Below, piece after piece: positions 17,439-26,048 of a stretch of DNA of 64,000 nt (position 1 is the stretch's first letter; every line of letters starts with the position of its first letter). The translations under genes were made by a program, and so were the position numbers. The notes beneath the pieces were generated by a model. That model had not been told where the DNA came from and searched no databases. It was given only the letters and a program-made list of their open reading frames with translations. Source of the DNA: Betaproteobacteria bacterium Ga0077532 (lineage in GTDB: Bacteria > Pseudomonadota > Gammaproteobacteria > Burkholderiales > Ga0077523); NCBI GenBank assembly GCA_001464895.1, contig LNEE01000036.1, positions 38,886 to 102,885 of the forward strand, given 5' to 3'.

Positions 17439-18098
17439 TCAGGTGCGTTCGCGCTCGGCCATGTCCCGGGCCCGCTTGAGGGCCTCGTAGACGCCTTCCA
17501 GGTAAGGATTGATGTCGAGCGCCTGCTGGAACAGCTTCACCGCTTCCGACGCACGGCCGAGGCGGAGATTGCAGTGCCCCAAGCCTTCCAGCGCGCCGAA
17601 GTGATACGGGTTCAACTCGAGGGCATGGGTGAAGTCGTCCGCGGCGGCCTTCCAGCGATCGCCGAGCACCTTCACCTCCGCACGACGATGCCACGCCTCC
17701 GCGAAATCGGGCCGGAGGTCGATCACCGCATCGAACCCGGCCTCGGCCTCGGCGAGCTTCATCTGCTGCGTGAGGTCCATCGCGACCTGGAACATCGGAT
17801 CGACGGTGGAATCGTTGATCCGCATCCAGATGCCCCAGACCGACAGCTCCGCGACACCGCGGATGAGATCCTCTTCGTCCTGCAGCGCGGACAGAAGCAC
17901 GGGGATGTCATCCATCGTGCCGACCTCGCCCAGCCGCGCATAGGCCTGGCGACGCTGTTCGATCTGGGTGCTGGTGGTGCGCTCCAACGCCTTCGCGCGG
18001 CTCATCGGGCGCCAGTCGTCGGCCGCGCCGGCGGGGATGGATACGGCGGTCGTCCCGAGAATCACGGCGACCAACAAAGAATGTAGTGCAAAGCTCAT
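17439..18098 (-). CDS. Exported TPR-repeat protein
   Basis: A 219-residue protein with a Sec signal peptide (MSFALHSLLVAVILGTTAVS, cleavage near PAGAADD). A helical region at about 40-110 contains HEAT-like pairs (GTMDDIPVLLSALQDEEDLI). It is followed by about three tetratricopeptide repeats (AEAEAGFDAVIDLRPDFAEA, AADDFTHALELNPYHFGALE, SEAVKLFQQALDINPYLEGV). Such proteins are binding scaffolds in the periplasm; no partner is evident. It sits 76 nt after the C13 protease gene on the same strand and 52 nt before fadD, so the four genes may share a transcript. Confidence 0.75.
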   Translation of the reverse strand: MSFALHSLLVAVILGTTAVSIPAGAADDWRPMSRAKALERTTSTQIEQRRQAYARLGEVGTMDDIPVLLSALQDEEDLIRGVAELSVWGIWMRINDSTVDPMFQVAMDLTQQMKLAEAEAGFDAVIDLRPDFAEAWHRRAEVKVLGDRWKAAADDFTHALELNPYHFGALEGLGHCNLRLGRASEAVKLFQQALDINPYLEGVYEALKRARDMAERERT

Positions 18099-18174
18099 CG
18101 GACATTGCTCCAGCGCCACCCCCGGCGATCGCCAGTGTGCCCGCGCCGGGATCGCGTCACAAGAGTACGGCCTT

Positions 18175-19581
18175 CTACTTCGCTGCCGAGGACGGCCCGT
18201 GGAGCCCCATCTGCTCGAGCTTCGCGGCGATCTCGTCCCCGAGGAAAATCTGCGGGTTCGATGCCGGGAAGCCCTGGGCACTCTCGCGGCCGGCGATCGC
18301 CACGCGCGCCTGCTCGAAGGCGGCGGTGAGCGATCGGGTGCCGCGAAGCGCTTCGTCGAAGTAGGCCTTCCCGAAATAGGTGAGATCGGAATCCGCGCCG
18401 CATCCGAACGAGCTGTGCTCCGGATCGGCCGCAGTGATGATGAGGGTGCGGCTGTCCTTCAGCGGCGCGATGAACCCGCCGGCATAGCAGGCCGAGATCA
18501 CGATCACGCGCCAGCGGATGCCGGACGCGTCGAGCATCTGCTTCAGCATGCCTGGGTCGATGGCGGCCAGCTGCAGCGGCCAGAACTCCATGGCGAGACG
18601 ATGATCCTCCGACCCATGGCTTGTCAGGAACAGGAAAAGGACGTCCTCCTCGGTGTCCATGGTCCGGCCCACCACCTTCAGCATGTGACCCAGACTCGTC
18701 GCCGTGGCGACGGGCAGCGTGCGAAGCGTGCCGGGGTTGTTCACGAGGATCGCCGCGCGCCCCTCGGCGCCGAGGCGTGTGCGCACGATCTCGGAGGCGA
18801 GCGACACTTCGTTCAGGAAGACGTTCTCGGACGCGTAGCCGGCCGCGCCCAGGAAGAAGAGTTCCGGCACCCCGGGGCGCTGGGGCGCGATGCGCTGCCC
18901 GATCTGATCGAGCAGCCGCCCCTGGGAATACAGGACCTCCTCGCTCGCAGCGGCAAAGGCGTCTTCCGAATCACCCGCCTCGACGGCCTGCCACGGCGGC
19001 ACGTACGGAATGAACCACAGCGGCAGCGCGAGGACGATCGCCGTCCACCCGAGATAGGCCGTGCGGACGATGCGGGTACCCCGCGCCATCCGGAACGCGG
19101 CAACGCCGCAGGCGAACGCCCACCACGCGAAGATCGCCATGGACACGCGCGTCGCATGGAAGCCCTCCGGCCAGAGCTGCCAGAGCGAGCCGAGCAGGAC
19201 GACGTCGCCAGCGATGTCGAGCAGGAAGGTGAGCACGACCACGACCGTGGCCAGCACCGGAAGCAGCGACGGATCGCCGGACCTGCGCGCCACTAGCCAA
19301 CCGGCCAGCAGGCCCAGCGGAAGCTGCAGCGACAAGCGTGGGAGCGCCGACCAGTTCATCCCGCCAGGCCCCTCGACCTGGAGCCACGACACGATCACGG
19401 TGAGCGCCACGTCCACGACGGTGAACAGGATCAGCTGGTCGGCGAACGGACGCCACCCTCCAGGGCGGACCCGCAGGAGGAAGATGGCGCGCAGGCCACT
19501 CACGAGGTTCGAGAGCGCATCGCGGCGCAGGCCGGCGGTCGCGGGCGGGCCGTACTGGCGGATCGGTGGATGGCCGGACAT
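18175..19581 (-). CDS. Membrane-anchored C13-family (legumain/caspase-like) peptidase
   Basis: A 468-residue protein with two halves. Residues 1-200 contain about five membrane helices. Residues 235-460 form a caspase-fold peptidase of family C13: the strand before LFLTSHGSEDH with catalytic His322, and VIVISACYAGGF with catalytic Cys365, followed by an ITAADPEHSSFGCG segment typical of these bacterial proteins. Legumain-type enzymes cut after Asn or Asp; bacterial members are little studied. The protease domain would face one side of the inner membrane. It is the first gene of the minus-strand run with the TPR, fadD and globin genes. Confidence 0.85.
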   Translation of the reverse strand: MSGHPPIRQYGPPATAGLRRDALSNLVSGLRAIFLLRVRPGGWRPFADQLILFTVVDVALTVIVSWLQVEGPGGMNWSALPRLSLQLPLGLLAGWLVARRSGDPSLLPVLATVVVVLTFLLDIAGDVVLLGSLWQLWPEGFHATRVSMAIFAWWAFACGVAAFRMARGTRIVRTAYLGWTAIVLALPLWFIPYVPPWQAVEAGDSEDAFAAASEEVLYSQGRLLDQIGQRIAPQRPGVPELFFLGAAGYASENVFLNEVSLASEIVRTRLGAEGRAAILVNNPGTLRTLPVATATSLGHMLKVVGRTMDTEEDVLFLFLTSHGSEDHRLAMEFWPLQLAAIDPGMLKQMLDASGIRWRVIVISACYAGGFIAPLKDSRTLIITAADPEHSSFGCGADSDLTYFGKAYFDEALRGTRSLTAAFEQARVAIAGRESAQGFPASNPQIFLGDEIAAKLEQMGLHGPSSAAK

Positions 19582-19794
19582 GCAGGCTGATCTGGAGAGG
19601 CAGGTTGTGCTGGAGGGTCAGGCGTCGGTGGAGAGACGGGAGACGTCGGGTTTGCCTACAATCGGCCGGTAGTGCATTCGGATGGCGCGCGTTCGGGCTG
19701 CGCGCCAGAACGTGCCACCGGGGTCGATTCTATCGACTCGACGGCCGCGCCGTCCGACCGCCATCATCACGAGAAGATCCCCACGGAACGATCC

Positions 19795-20109
19795 ATGAGA
19801 CAACTGCTGATACCCCTCCTCCTCGCGGTCGGCACGGAAGCCTGCGCCGCCGACTATCCGCTCGGCACGCTCACGTGCGACGACATGGGCAAGTTCGCCT
19901 CGGAGGTGATGGCAGCCAAGAAGGAGGGACGCTCCAAGGAGGACGCCCTCGCCGCGCTCGAGGCGCGCACCTACGGCGATCCGGTGGAGAAGACCAACCT
20001 CACCGACGTCGTGTACATCCTGTACGGCAACCTCGGTCGCAATCTCGGCGTCGCGAGCGCAGGGGCCGTGATCCGCACCGATTGCGAATCCGGCCGGACG
20101 AAGAAGTGA
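19795..20109 (+). CDS. Small exported protein of unknown function
   Basis: A 104-residue protein. It has a signal peptide (MRQLLIPLLLAVGTEACAAD), then a mature domain of about 80 residues with two cysteines (LTCDDMGKFASEVMAAKKEG and RTDCESGR) that could form a disulfide. It fits small periplasmic helical proteins and has no assigned function. The ATG at 19795 is chosen at the start of the signal sequence. The stop overlaps the start of the aldolase gene by one base (TGATG), implying co-translation. Confidence 0.6.
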   Translation: MRQLLIPLLLAVGTEACAADYPLGTLTCDDMGKFASEVMAAKKEGRSKEDALAALEARTYGDPVEKTNLTDVVYILYGNLGRNLGVASAGAVIRTDCESGRTKK

Positions 20110-21233
20110 TGAGCACCCTCCCGCCCCCCGCCCGCATCGGCGACGTCATCGCCGACGTCGACACGCCCGCGCTGCTGCTCGACCTCGACGCCTTCGAACA
20201 CAACCTAGACACGATGGTGCGCGTGACGGCCGGCAGCGGCATGCGCCTGCGCCCCCACGCCAAGAGCCACAAGTGCCCGCCCATCGCCCTCGCGCAGATG
20301 CAGCGCGGCGCGGTGGGTGTGTGCTCGCAGAAGGTCAGCGAGGCAGAAGCCCTGGTGGACGGCGGCGTCCGCAACGTGCTCGTCACCAACGAGGTCGTCG
20401 GGGCACCGAAGCTGGCGCGCCTCGCACGCCTCGCGAAACGCGCCGAGGTCAGCGTGCTCGCCGACCATCCCGACGCCGTCACCGCACTCTCGAAGGCCGC
20501 GCAGTCGGAGGGTTCGACGATCGCGGTGCTCGTGGAGGTCGACGTCGGCGCCGGGCGCTGCGGCGTGGCACCCGGCGAGCCCGCCGCCGCCCTCGCCCGC
20601 CACATCGCCGCGCAGCCCGCACTGACCTTCGGCGGCATCCACGCCTACCAGGGCGGCGCCCAGCACATGCGCACCCCGGCAGAACGCGAGGCCGCGATCG
20701 CGAAGGCCGTCGCGATGGTGAAGGACAGCATCGCGGCGATGGAGAAGTCCGGTCTCAAAGTCCCGATCGTCACGGGTGCCGGCACCGGCACCTTCCTGCT
20801 CGAAGCCGGCAGCGGCGTGTACGGCGAGCTGCAGCCGGGCTCGTACGTCTTCATGGATGCCGACTACGCCCGCAACGGGGACCCTGCAGGCGACTCCGTG
20901 GGGCTCTTCCGTCAGAGCCTGCACATCCTCGCCACCGTGATGAGCCGCCCGTCCGCATCACGCGCTGTGGTGGACGTCGGCCTCAAGGCGCACTCGGTCG
21001 ACTCCGGCATGCCGCGCATCGACGAACCCGCCGGCGCGGAGTACCTGCGAGCGTCCGACGAGCACGGCCTCGTGTCGGTGCCTGACGGCATGGAGATGCC
21101 GCTCGGATCGAAGCTGAAGCTGGTGCCGGGCCATTGCGATCCGACGGTCAATCTCTACGACTGGCTGGTGTGCCACCGCAACGGCCGCGTGGAATCGATC
21201 TGGCCGATCGCAGGGCGCGGCGCGTTCTACTGA
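20109..21233 (+). CDS. D-threonine aldolase-like PLP enzyme (DSD1 family)
   Basis: A 374-residue fold-type III PLP enzyme (alanine-racemase N-terminal barrel plus D-serine-dehydratase-like domain). The PLP lysine is expected at Lys52 in RPHAKSHK. A cofactor-binding region TGAGTGTF and the C-terminal metal site PGHCDPTVNLYD (His and Asp, as in D-threonine aldolase) are visible. Likely reaction: cleavage of D-threonine or D-3-hydroxy-amino acids to glycine or a related amino acid plus an aldehyde, with a divalent metal. D-serine dehydratase or 3-hydroxy-D-aspartate aldolase are alternatives. A terminator follows. Confidence 0.85.
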   Translation: MSTLPPPARIGDVIADVDTPALLLDLDAFEHNLDTMVRVTAGSGMRLRPHAKSHKCPPIALAQMQRGAVGVCSQKVSEAEALVDGGVRNVLVTNEVVGAPKLARLARLAKRAEVSVLADHPDAVTALSKAAQSEGSTIAVLVEVDVGAGRCGVAPGEPAAALARHIAAQPALTFGGIHAYQGGAQHMRTPAEREAAIAKAVAMVKDSIAAMEKSGLKVPIVTGAGTGTFLLEAGSGVYGELQPGSYVFMDADYARNGDPAGDSVGLFRQSLHILATVMSRPSASRAVVDVGLKAHSVDSGMPRIDEPAGAEYLRASDEHGLVSVPDGMEMPLGSKLKLVPGHCDPTVNLYDWLVCHRNGRVESIWPIAGRGAFY

Positions 21234-21257
21234 GTCGCTGAGGCGGCGTGCAATGAG

Positions 21258-21284
21258 AAGGGGCGCCCGAAGGCGCCCCTTTTT
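21258..21284 (+). terminator. Intrinsic terminator
   Basis: A perfect 10-bp stem, AAGGGGCGCC-CGAA-GGCGCCCCTT, is followed by a run of T residues ending at 21284 and lies 25 nt after the aldolase stop. The convergent PEP-CTERM gene ends 22 nt further on. Confidence 0.9.
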
Positions 21285-21305
21285 CATCGTGCGATCCCGC
21301 GACGA

Positions 21306-22325
21306 TCAGCGGCGGCGACGCACGACGCCGGCCACCATCGCGATGCCCGCGAGCATCAGCGCGTATGCCCCGGGTTCCGGGACCGGCGCGGTCACGACCG
21401 CAACGCCGCGCACCAGCGACGGATCGAAGGGCACGCCCGACGTGAAGGCCTGCGGCGCGATGTGCACGACTTCGGCGCCGCTGCCGTCGAGATTCAGGCG
21501 GCTGATCCGGCCGGCGCCGAGCGTCGTGAAGCCTGGCCCCTCGAAGATGCCCTGCAGGGCGGACACGTAGATCGCGTCGTCGGTGACGTCGATGCCGTTC
21601 AGGAAGCCGAGTCCGCTCGCGAGGGTCGTGAGCCCGGTGCCGTCGAGGGCGGAGCGCAGCACCGTGCCGCCAGTCGTCGTGTAGTAGATCTGGCTGCCCA
21701 CGACCTCGAAGTCGTACGAGTTGATGCCGGTGAGCAGCGTCGTGATGTTCGAGCCATCGCTGTCCGAACGCATGATGCGGTTCGACGTGCCCACCTCACT
21801 CCAGTAGACGGCGTCTGCAGTGACGTCGATCGCGAACGGGGACGTCAAGTCTGTGAGGAAATTCGAGGAAGTCCTGCGCGCCGTCGTCACGTCGAAGCGA
21901 CGAATGACATTGCTGTTCTGGTCGGTCCAGTAGACGAGGTTGCCCTGCAGATCCAGGTCGTACGGCTGGAACCCGCCGGTCGAGATCACCTGGACGTCGG
22001 ACCCGTCGGGCAGCGACGAGCCGATGCTCCACTGGTTGCTCACGGTGAACCCGTTCGAGATCGGAATCCTCTGCTGGTTCGGCCACCAGAGGCGGCCGCC
22101 CAGGAACTCGACGCCGTTGGGGCCCTTCACCTGGGTCTGGTCGGTCACGAGCGTCGCCGTGCCGCCGGGCGGCGTGGCGGTCGAGATCGAGGGCGTGTTG
22201 GTGAACCCGGTGGTCTCGCTCCACACGAGGGTATCGGGCGCGGCCGCCGCTGACGAGGCGGCGGTCGAAAGTGTGACGAGGGCGAATGCGGTCAGTGCGC
22301 GTGAAGCGCAGGGCGGAACGAACAT
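21306..22325 (-). CDS. PEP-CTERM secreted beta-propeller protein
   Basis: A 339-residue secreted protein. It has a signal peptide at 1-29, then repeats of about 40-45 residues with patterns such as LVYWTDQNSNVIRRFD, VYWSEVGTSNRIMRSDSDGS and IYYTTTGGTVLRSALDGT, which resemble YWTD (LDL-receptor class B) propeller blades. The C-terminus is a textbook PEP-CTERM signal: PVPEPG, a hydrophobic helix (AYALMLAGIAMVAGVV) and RRRR. PEP-CTERM proteins are sorted by exosortase and often belong to exopolysaccharide or biofilm systems; the exosortase must lie outside this window. The upstream region has a short dyad. Confidence 0.88.
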   Translation of the reverse strand: MFVPPCASRALTAFALVTLSTAASSAAAAPDTLVWSETTGFTNTPSISTATPPGGTATLVTDQTQVKGPNGVEFLGGRLWWPNQQRIPISNGFTVSNQWSIGSSLPDGSDVQVISTGGFQPYDLDLQGNLVYWTDQNSNVIRRFDVTTARRTSSNFLTDLTSPFAIDVTADAVYWSEVGTSNRIMRSDSDGSNITTLLTGINSYDFEVVGSQIYYTTTGGTVLRSALDGTGLTTLASGLGFLNGIDVTDDAIYVSALQGIFEGPGFTTLGAGRISRLNLDGSGAEVVHIAPQAFTSGVPFDPSLVRGVAVVTAPVPEPGAYALMLAGIAMVAGVVRRRR

Positions 22326-22412
22326 CGGGTGAGGCTCCTGGGAATTGGAGGGGGTCGCTGGGTGGTCGACGCCGTGGAATGGATCGCGAACTGCACCCCC
22401 GGTCTACCCCCC

Positions 22413-22431
22413 GTGTCAGCGAAATCGACAC
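22413..22431 (-). promoter_or_regulatory. Dyad upstream of the PEP-CTERM gene
   Basis: An inverted repeat GTGTC-N9-GACAC lies about 90-105 nt upstream of the PEP-CTERM start; on the minus strand it reads GTGTCGATTTCGCTGACAC. The size and position suit an operator. The rest of the 339-nt gap between this gene and metY has no gene, and no sigma-70 promoter could be assigned by eye. Confidence 0.4.
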
Positions 22432-22664
22432 CTTTCGGCGCGGCGCCGACTGCACGGTTGAGACGACAAGTCGTTGTGGTCATGGGGTTTCGATCGGGCG
22501 CCGGCAGGGTGCTGATCGCCGGACGAGCCGGCCGTCTTGATGCATCGCGCCTTTCAGCAATCCCCATGCCGTCGCATGGATATCGCCCGACGGCCGCCAC
22601 CGGCACAATCGCGGCTTCTCCGACGGCCCTGCCGCCGCACCCTCCACCACGAAAGGACGCCCCG

Positions 22665-23960
22665 ATGGCCGCCCCCCGCTACCTCGGCTTCGACACGCTC
22701 TCCCTCCACGCCGGCCAACAGCCCGACCCCACGACAGGCGCCCGCGCGACGCCCATCTACCAGACGACGTCGTTCGTGTTCCGCGACACGGACCACGCGG
22801 CCTCGCTCTTCAACATGGAGCGCGCGGGGCACGTGTACTCGCGCATCTCGAACCCCACCAATGCAGTGCTCGAGGAACGCATCGCTGCACTGGAAGGAGG
22901 CATCGGCGCCATCGCCACGGCCAGCGGCCAAGCGGCGCTGCACCTCGCGGTCGCGACGCTCGCGGGTGCGGGCTCCCACATCGTCGCGAGCCGCTCGCTG
23001 TACGGCGGATCGCACAACCTGCTGCACTACACGCTGAAGCGCTTCGGTATCGAGACCACGTTCGTGAACCCGCGCGACCTCGACGCGTGGCGCGCCGCGA
23101 TCCGCCCGAACACGCGGCTGCTGTTCGCCGAGACGCTGGGCAATCCCGGCGTGGACGTCCTCGACGTGCCCTCGGTCGGCGAGATCGCCCATGCGGCAAA
23201 GCTGCCGCTGTTGGTGGACGCCACGTTCACGACGCCGTGGCTGATGCGCCCGTTCGATCTCGGCGCGGACCTCATCTTCCACTCGGCGACCAAGTTCCTC
23301 GGCGGTCACGGCATCGCCATCGGCGGTCTGCTGGTGGACGGCGGGACGTTCGATTGGGAAGCCTCGGGGAGATTTCCGGAACTGACGGAGCCGTACGACG
23401 GCTTCCACGGCATGGACTTCCAGGAGGAATCCACGATCGGCGCCTTCCTGCTGCGCGCGCGCCGCGAAGGCCTGCGCGACTTCGGCGCGTGCATGGCGCC
23501 GACCACCGCGTTCCACATCCTGCAAGGCATCGAGACGCTGCCGCTGCGCATGGCGCGCCACATCGAGAACACGCGCAAGGTCGTGGCGTTCCTCGCGAGC
23601 CACGCCGCGGTGGCGTCGGTCAGCTACCCAGAACTGCCGACGCACCCCGACCACGCCCTCGCGCAGAAGCTGCTGCCGCGCGGCGCCGGTGCCGTTTTCA
23701 CGTTCGACGTGAAGGGCGGGCGCCCCGCGGGCCGCAAGCTCATCGAATCGCTGAAGGTGTTCTCGCACCTCGCGAACGTCGGCGACGCGAAGTCGCTGGT
23801 GATACACCCAGCCACCACCACGCATTTCCGCATGGACGATGCGGCGCTCATGGCCGCAGGCATCGGCCCGGGGACGCTGCGGCTATCGGTGGGGCTGGAG
23901 GATCCGCAGGATCTGCTCGACGATCTGGCGGGCGCGCTGCGGGTGTCGCAGAAGGCGTGA
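22665..23960 (+). CDS. metY: O-acetylhomoserine (thiol)-lyase
   Basis: A 431-residue Cys/Met-metabolism PLP enzyme. The length of about 430, instead of about 390, and motifs ARATPIYQTTSFVFRD, YSRISNPTNAVLEERIAALE and HSATKFLGGHG (PLP lysine 210) point to the O-acetylhomoserine sulfhydrylase branch. It makes homocysteine from O-acetylhomoserine and sulfide, or methionine with methanethiol. ATG at 22665 has AAAGGA about 7 nt upstream; the long in-frame extension upstream has no conserved residues. It stands alone, with R1 repeats after it. Related gamma-synthases are the main alternative. Confidence 0.9.
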   Translation: MAAPRYLGFDTLSLHAGQQPDPTTGARATPIYQTTSFVFRDTDHAASLFNMERAGHVYSRISNPTNAVLEERIAALEGGIGAIATASGQAALHLAVATLAGAGSHIVASRSLYGGSHNLLHYTLKRFGIETTFVNPRDLDAWRAAIRPNTRLLFAETLGNPGVDVLDVPSVGEIAHAAKLPLLVDATFTTPWLMRPFDLGADLIFHSATKFLGGHGIAIGGLLVDGGTFDWEASGRFPELTEPYDGFHGMDFQEESTIGAFLLRARREGLRDFGACMAPTTAFHILQGIETLPLRMARHIENTRKVVAFLASHAAVASVSYPELPTHPDHALAQKLLPRGAGAVFTFDVKGGRPAGRKLIESLKVFSHLANVGDAKSLVIHPATTTHFRMDDAALMAAGIGPGTLRLSVGLEDPQDLLDDLAGALRVSQKA

Positions 23961-24012
23961 GGCGGGCATCCGAGTCGATGCGCCACCTGACCAGAGAGTG
24001 GGCCATGCTTTC

Positions 24013-24169
24013 TGTAGGAGCGGCCCACGCCCGCGAAAGCGATTGTTCCGGTCGACGCGATTCCGCAGCATTCACCGCTTTCGGGGCCATGGGCCCCTCC
24101 TACAGGGCGTGCACCACCATTGCTAGCCATGGCGGGCGTTTGTAGGAGCGGGCCACGCCCGCGAAAGCG
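24013..24169. repeat. R1 repeat cluster, three units
   Basis: Units lie at 24013-24041 (direct), 24076-24104 (inverted) and 24141-24169 (direct). The linker of the first pair (GTTCCGGTCGACGCGATTCC, GCAGCATTCACC) is the reverse complement of the linker type seen at 3.1 kb, so the doublet is the same module turned round. The cluster fills the 259-nt gap between metY and the flavin monooxygenase gene. Confidence 0.85.
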
Positions 24170-24219
24170 ACGATTCCGGTTGAAGCGCCTACACACCACT
24201 CACCCTTGCCTCCGCCCCA

Positions 24220-25491
24220 TCAAACTCCCGCCTTCCGATTGACCGTCTCCCGGTCGAACCCCGCCGTCTGCTTGTACCGGTTCGCGATGGCTTCCAGCTC
24301 CTCGCGCGGGATCACGTTCTCGATCCGTTCGAAGCCGTCCGGCGCGCGCTCTTCGGCCAGTTGCAGCACGCGGTCCGGGCCGCCCTGGCGGTTCGCCAGT
24401 ACGACGGCGGCGGTCGCAGGGCGGCGCGCGGACTCATAAGCGGCGAGCGCCGCATCGACGTCGGGTTGCGCGATCCACTGCGCCGCGAGTTCCTCCGCGT
24501 CGAGGATCGCCTGCGACGCGCCGTTGGAACCCACCGGATACATCGGATGCGCGGCGTCGCCGAGCAGCGTGACGCGCCCGTGCGTCCAGCGCGGCAGTGG
24601 ATCGCGGTCGACCATGGGGAACTCGTAGATGGCCTCGGCGGCATCGATGAGCGCGGGGACGTCGATCAGCCCGAAGTGCCAGTTCGCGAAGGGCTCGCGG
24701 AAGACGGACTTGTCCACGCGCCGGTTCCAGTCGCTGCGCGGCGGGGCGGCGTCGGCGGGCACCTGCAGTTCCGCTATCCAGTTCACCAGCGAGCGACCCT
24801 GCAATCGCATGGCTTCGGAGATCGGATAACACACGAACTTCTGCCGGTCGTGGCCCGCCCACACCATCGAGCGGCCGGTGAGGAAGGGCGGCGCCTCCGA
24901 GGTCGCGCGCCATAGGATGCGCCCCGAGAATCGCGGCGGTCCTTCGTCGGGGAAGAAGGTCTTGCGCACGGTCGAGTGGATCCCGTCCGCCGCGATGAGC
25001 GCATCGCCTTCGACGACGATCTCCGCGTTGCCATGGGCCCGATCGGCGAAGACTGCCGTGGCCCCGGTGGCCGACGAGTCGAAGCGCTCCAGCACGCACC
25101 CCGTGTGGATCGCGCCGGCAGGCAGCGTTGCGAGCGCTGCGCGGTACAGGATCATCTGCAGTTCGCCGCGATGCACCGAATACTGCGGCACCGCGTAGCC
25201 CGCCGCCCGCCCCCGCGGCTCCTGCCAGATGTGCTGGCCGTGCTTGTTCAGGTAGACGAGTTCTGCCGTCTGGATGGCCGTCGCGGACAGCGCCGCCTCG
25301 AGGCCCAGCGAGTGCAGCACGCGCACCGCGTGCGGCTGGAGATTGATGCCCACGCCCAGCGGCTTCACTTCGGCGACGGCCTCGAAGACCTCGACCTCGA
25401 CGCCGGCCCGGTGCAGCGCCAGCGCCGTGACGAGCCCGCCAATGCCACCACCCGCGATGACGACCCGGCCCTGCGATCTCGATGTGGTCAT
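24220..25491 (-). CDS. FAD-dependent monooxygenase (PhzS/salicylate-hydroxylase-like)
   Basis: A 423-residue class A flavoprotein monooxygenase with FAD motif GGGIGG at 14-19, the DG motif LIAADGIHSTVRKTFFP and the GD motif VTLLGDAAHPMYPVGSNGAS. These proteins use NAD(P)H and oxygen to hydroxylate aromatic rings; the nearest remembered relatives are PhzS-like flavin-dependent oxidoreductases. The substrate is unknown. ATG at 25491 has GGAG just upstream. It follows a thioesterase gene by 11 nt on the same strand, which suggests a two-gene operon acting on an aromatic acid or its CoA ester. Confidence 0.85.
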   Translation of the reverse strand: MTTSRSQGRVVIAGGGIGGLVTALALHRAGVEVEVFEAVAEVKPLGVGINLQPHAVRVLHSLGLEAALSATAIQTAELVYLNKHGQHIWQEPRGRAAGYAVPQYSVHRGELQMILYRAALATLPAGAIHTGCVLERFDSSATGATAVFADRAHGNAEIVVEGDALIAADGIHSTVRKTFFPDEGPPRFSGRILWRATSEAPPFLTGRSMVWAGHDRQKFVCYPISEAMRLQGRSLVNWIAELQVPADAAPPRSDWNRRVDKSVFREPFANWHFGLIDVPALIDAAEAIYEFPMVDRDPLPRWTHGRVTLLGDAAHPMYPVGSNGASQAILDAEELAAQWIAQPDVDAALAAYESARRPATAAVVLANRQGGPDRVLQLAEERAPDGFERIENVIPREELEAIANRYKQTAGFDRETVNRKAGV

Positions 25492-25502
25492 GGGTTCTCC
25501 TC

Positions 25503-25934
25503 TCACGTCCGGGTTGTCACAGGCATCACCGCCATGGTCAGCCGCGACGCGCACACGTGGCGTCCGGCCTCGTCGCGGATGTCGATCTGCCAGACCTGCG
25601 TGGACCGCCCGAGATGCACGGGCTCCGCACGCGCCGTGACCCATCCGGACGCGACGCTGCGCAGATGGTTCGCATTGACGTCGAGCCCGACGCACCGGAA
25701 CGCTGTGGCGTCGACGCAGTACTGGGCTGCGCAACTACCGAGGGTCTCGGCGAGCACCACGGACGATCCGCCGTGGAGGATGCCGTGGGGCTGCCTGGTG
25801 CGGGCGTCCACGGGCATCCGGGCGCAGAGATAGTCGTCGCCGACCTCCGTGAACTCGATGCCGAGGACGGCAACGACGGTGTCGCGATGGATTCGATGCA
25901 GGTCGTCGACCGTGGGGCGCGTGGTCCAGATCAT
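25503..25934 (-). CDS. Hotdog-fold acyl-CoA thioesterase (PaaI/MenI-like)
   Basis: A 143-residue single hotdog domain. The helix-start motif HGILHGGSSVVLAETLGSCA carries the Gly-Gly and catalytic-acid pattern of the 4-hydroxybenzoyl-CoA thioesterase II/EntH/MenI group, and NANHLRSVASGWVTARAEPV follows as in those enzymes. It hydrolyses an aryl- or acyl-CoA thioester. First gene of the operon with the flavin monooxygenase. It is divergent from an alpha/beta hydrolase 114 nt away; the shared gap should hold both promoters. Confidence 0.87.
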   Translation of the reverse strand: MIWTTRPTVDDLHRIHRDTVVAVLGIEFTEVGDDYLCARMPVDARTRQPHGILHGGSSVVLAETLGSCAAQYCVDATAFRCVGLDVNANHLRSVASGWVTARAEPVHLGRSTQVWQIDIRDEAGRHVCASRLTMAVMPVTTRT

Positions 25935-26048
25935 GGGGCATCGCAGGCGTGGAAGGTCGCGCATTCTATGTCCAGCCACGGCCCCGGTCGTCAGCGCCGG
26001 ACGGCTCCGGTAACCTTGGGCATCGCATCGCCACTTCCGCATCCACCC

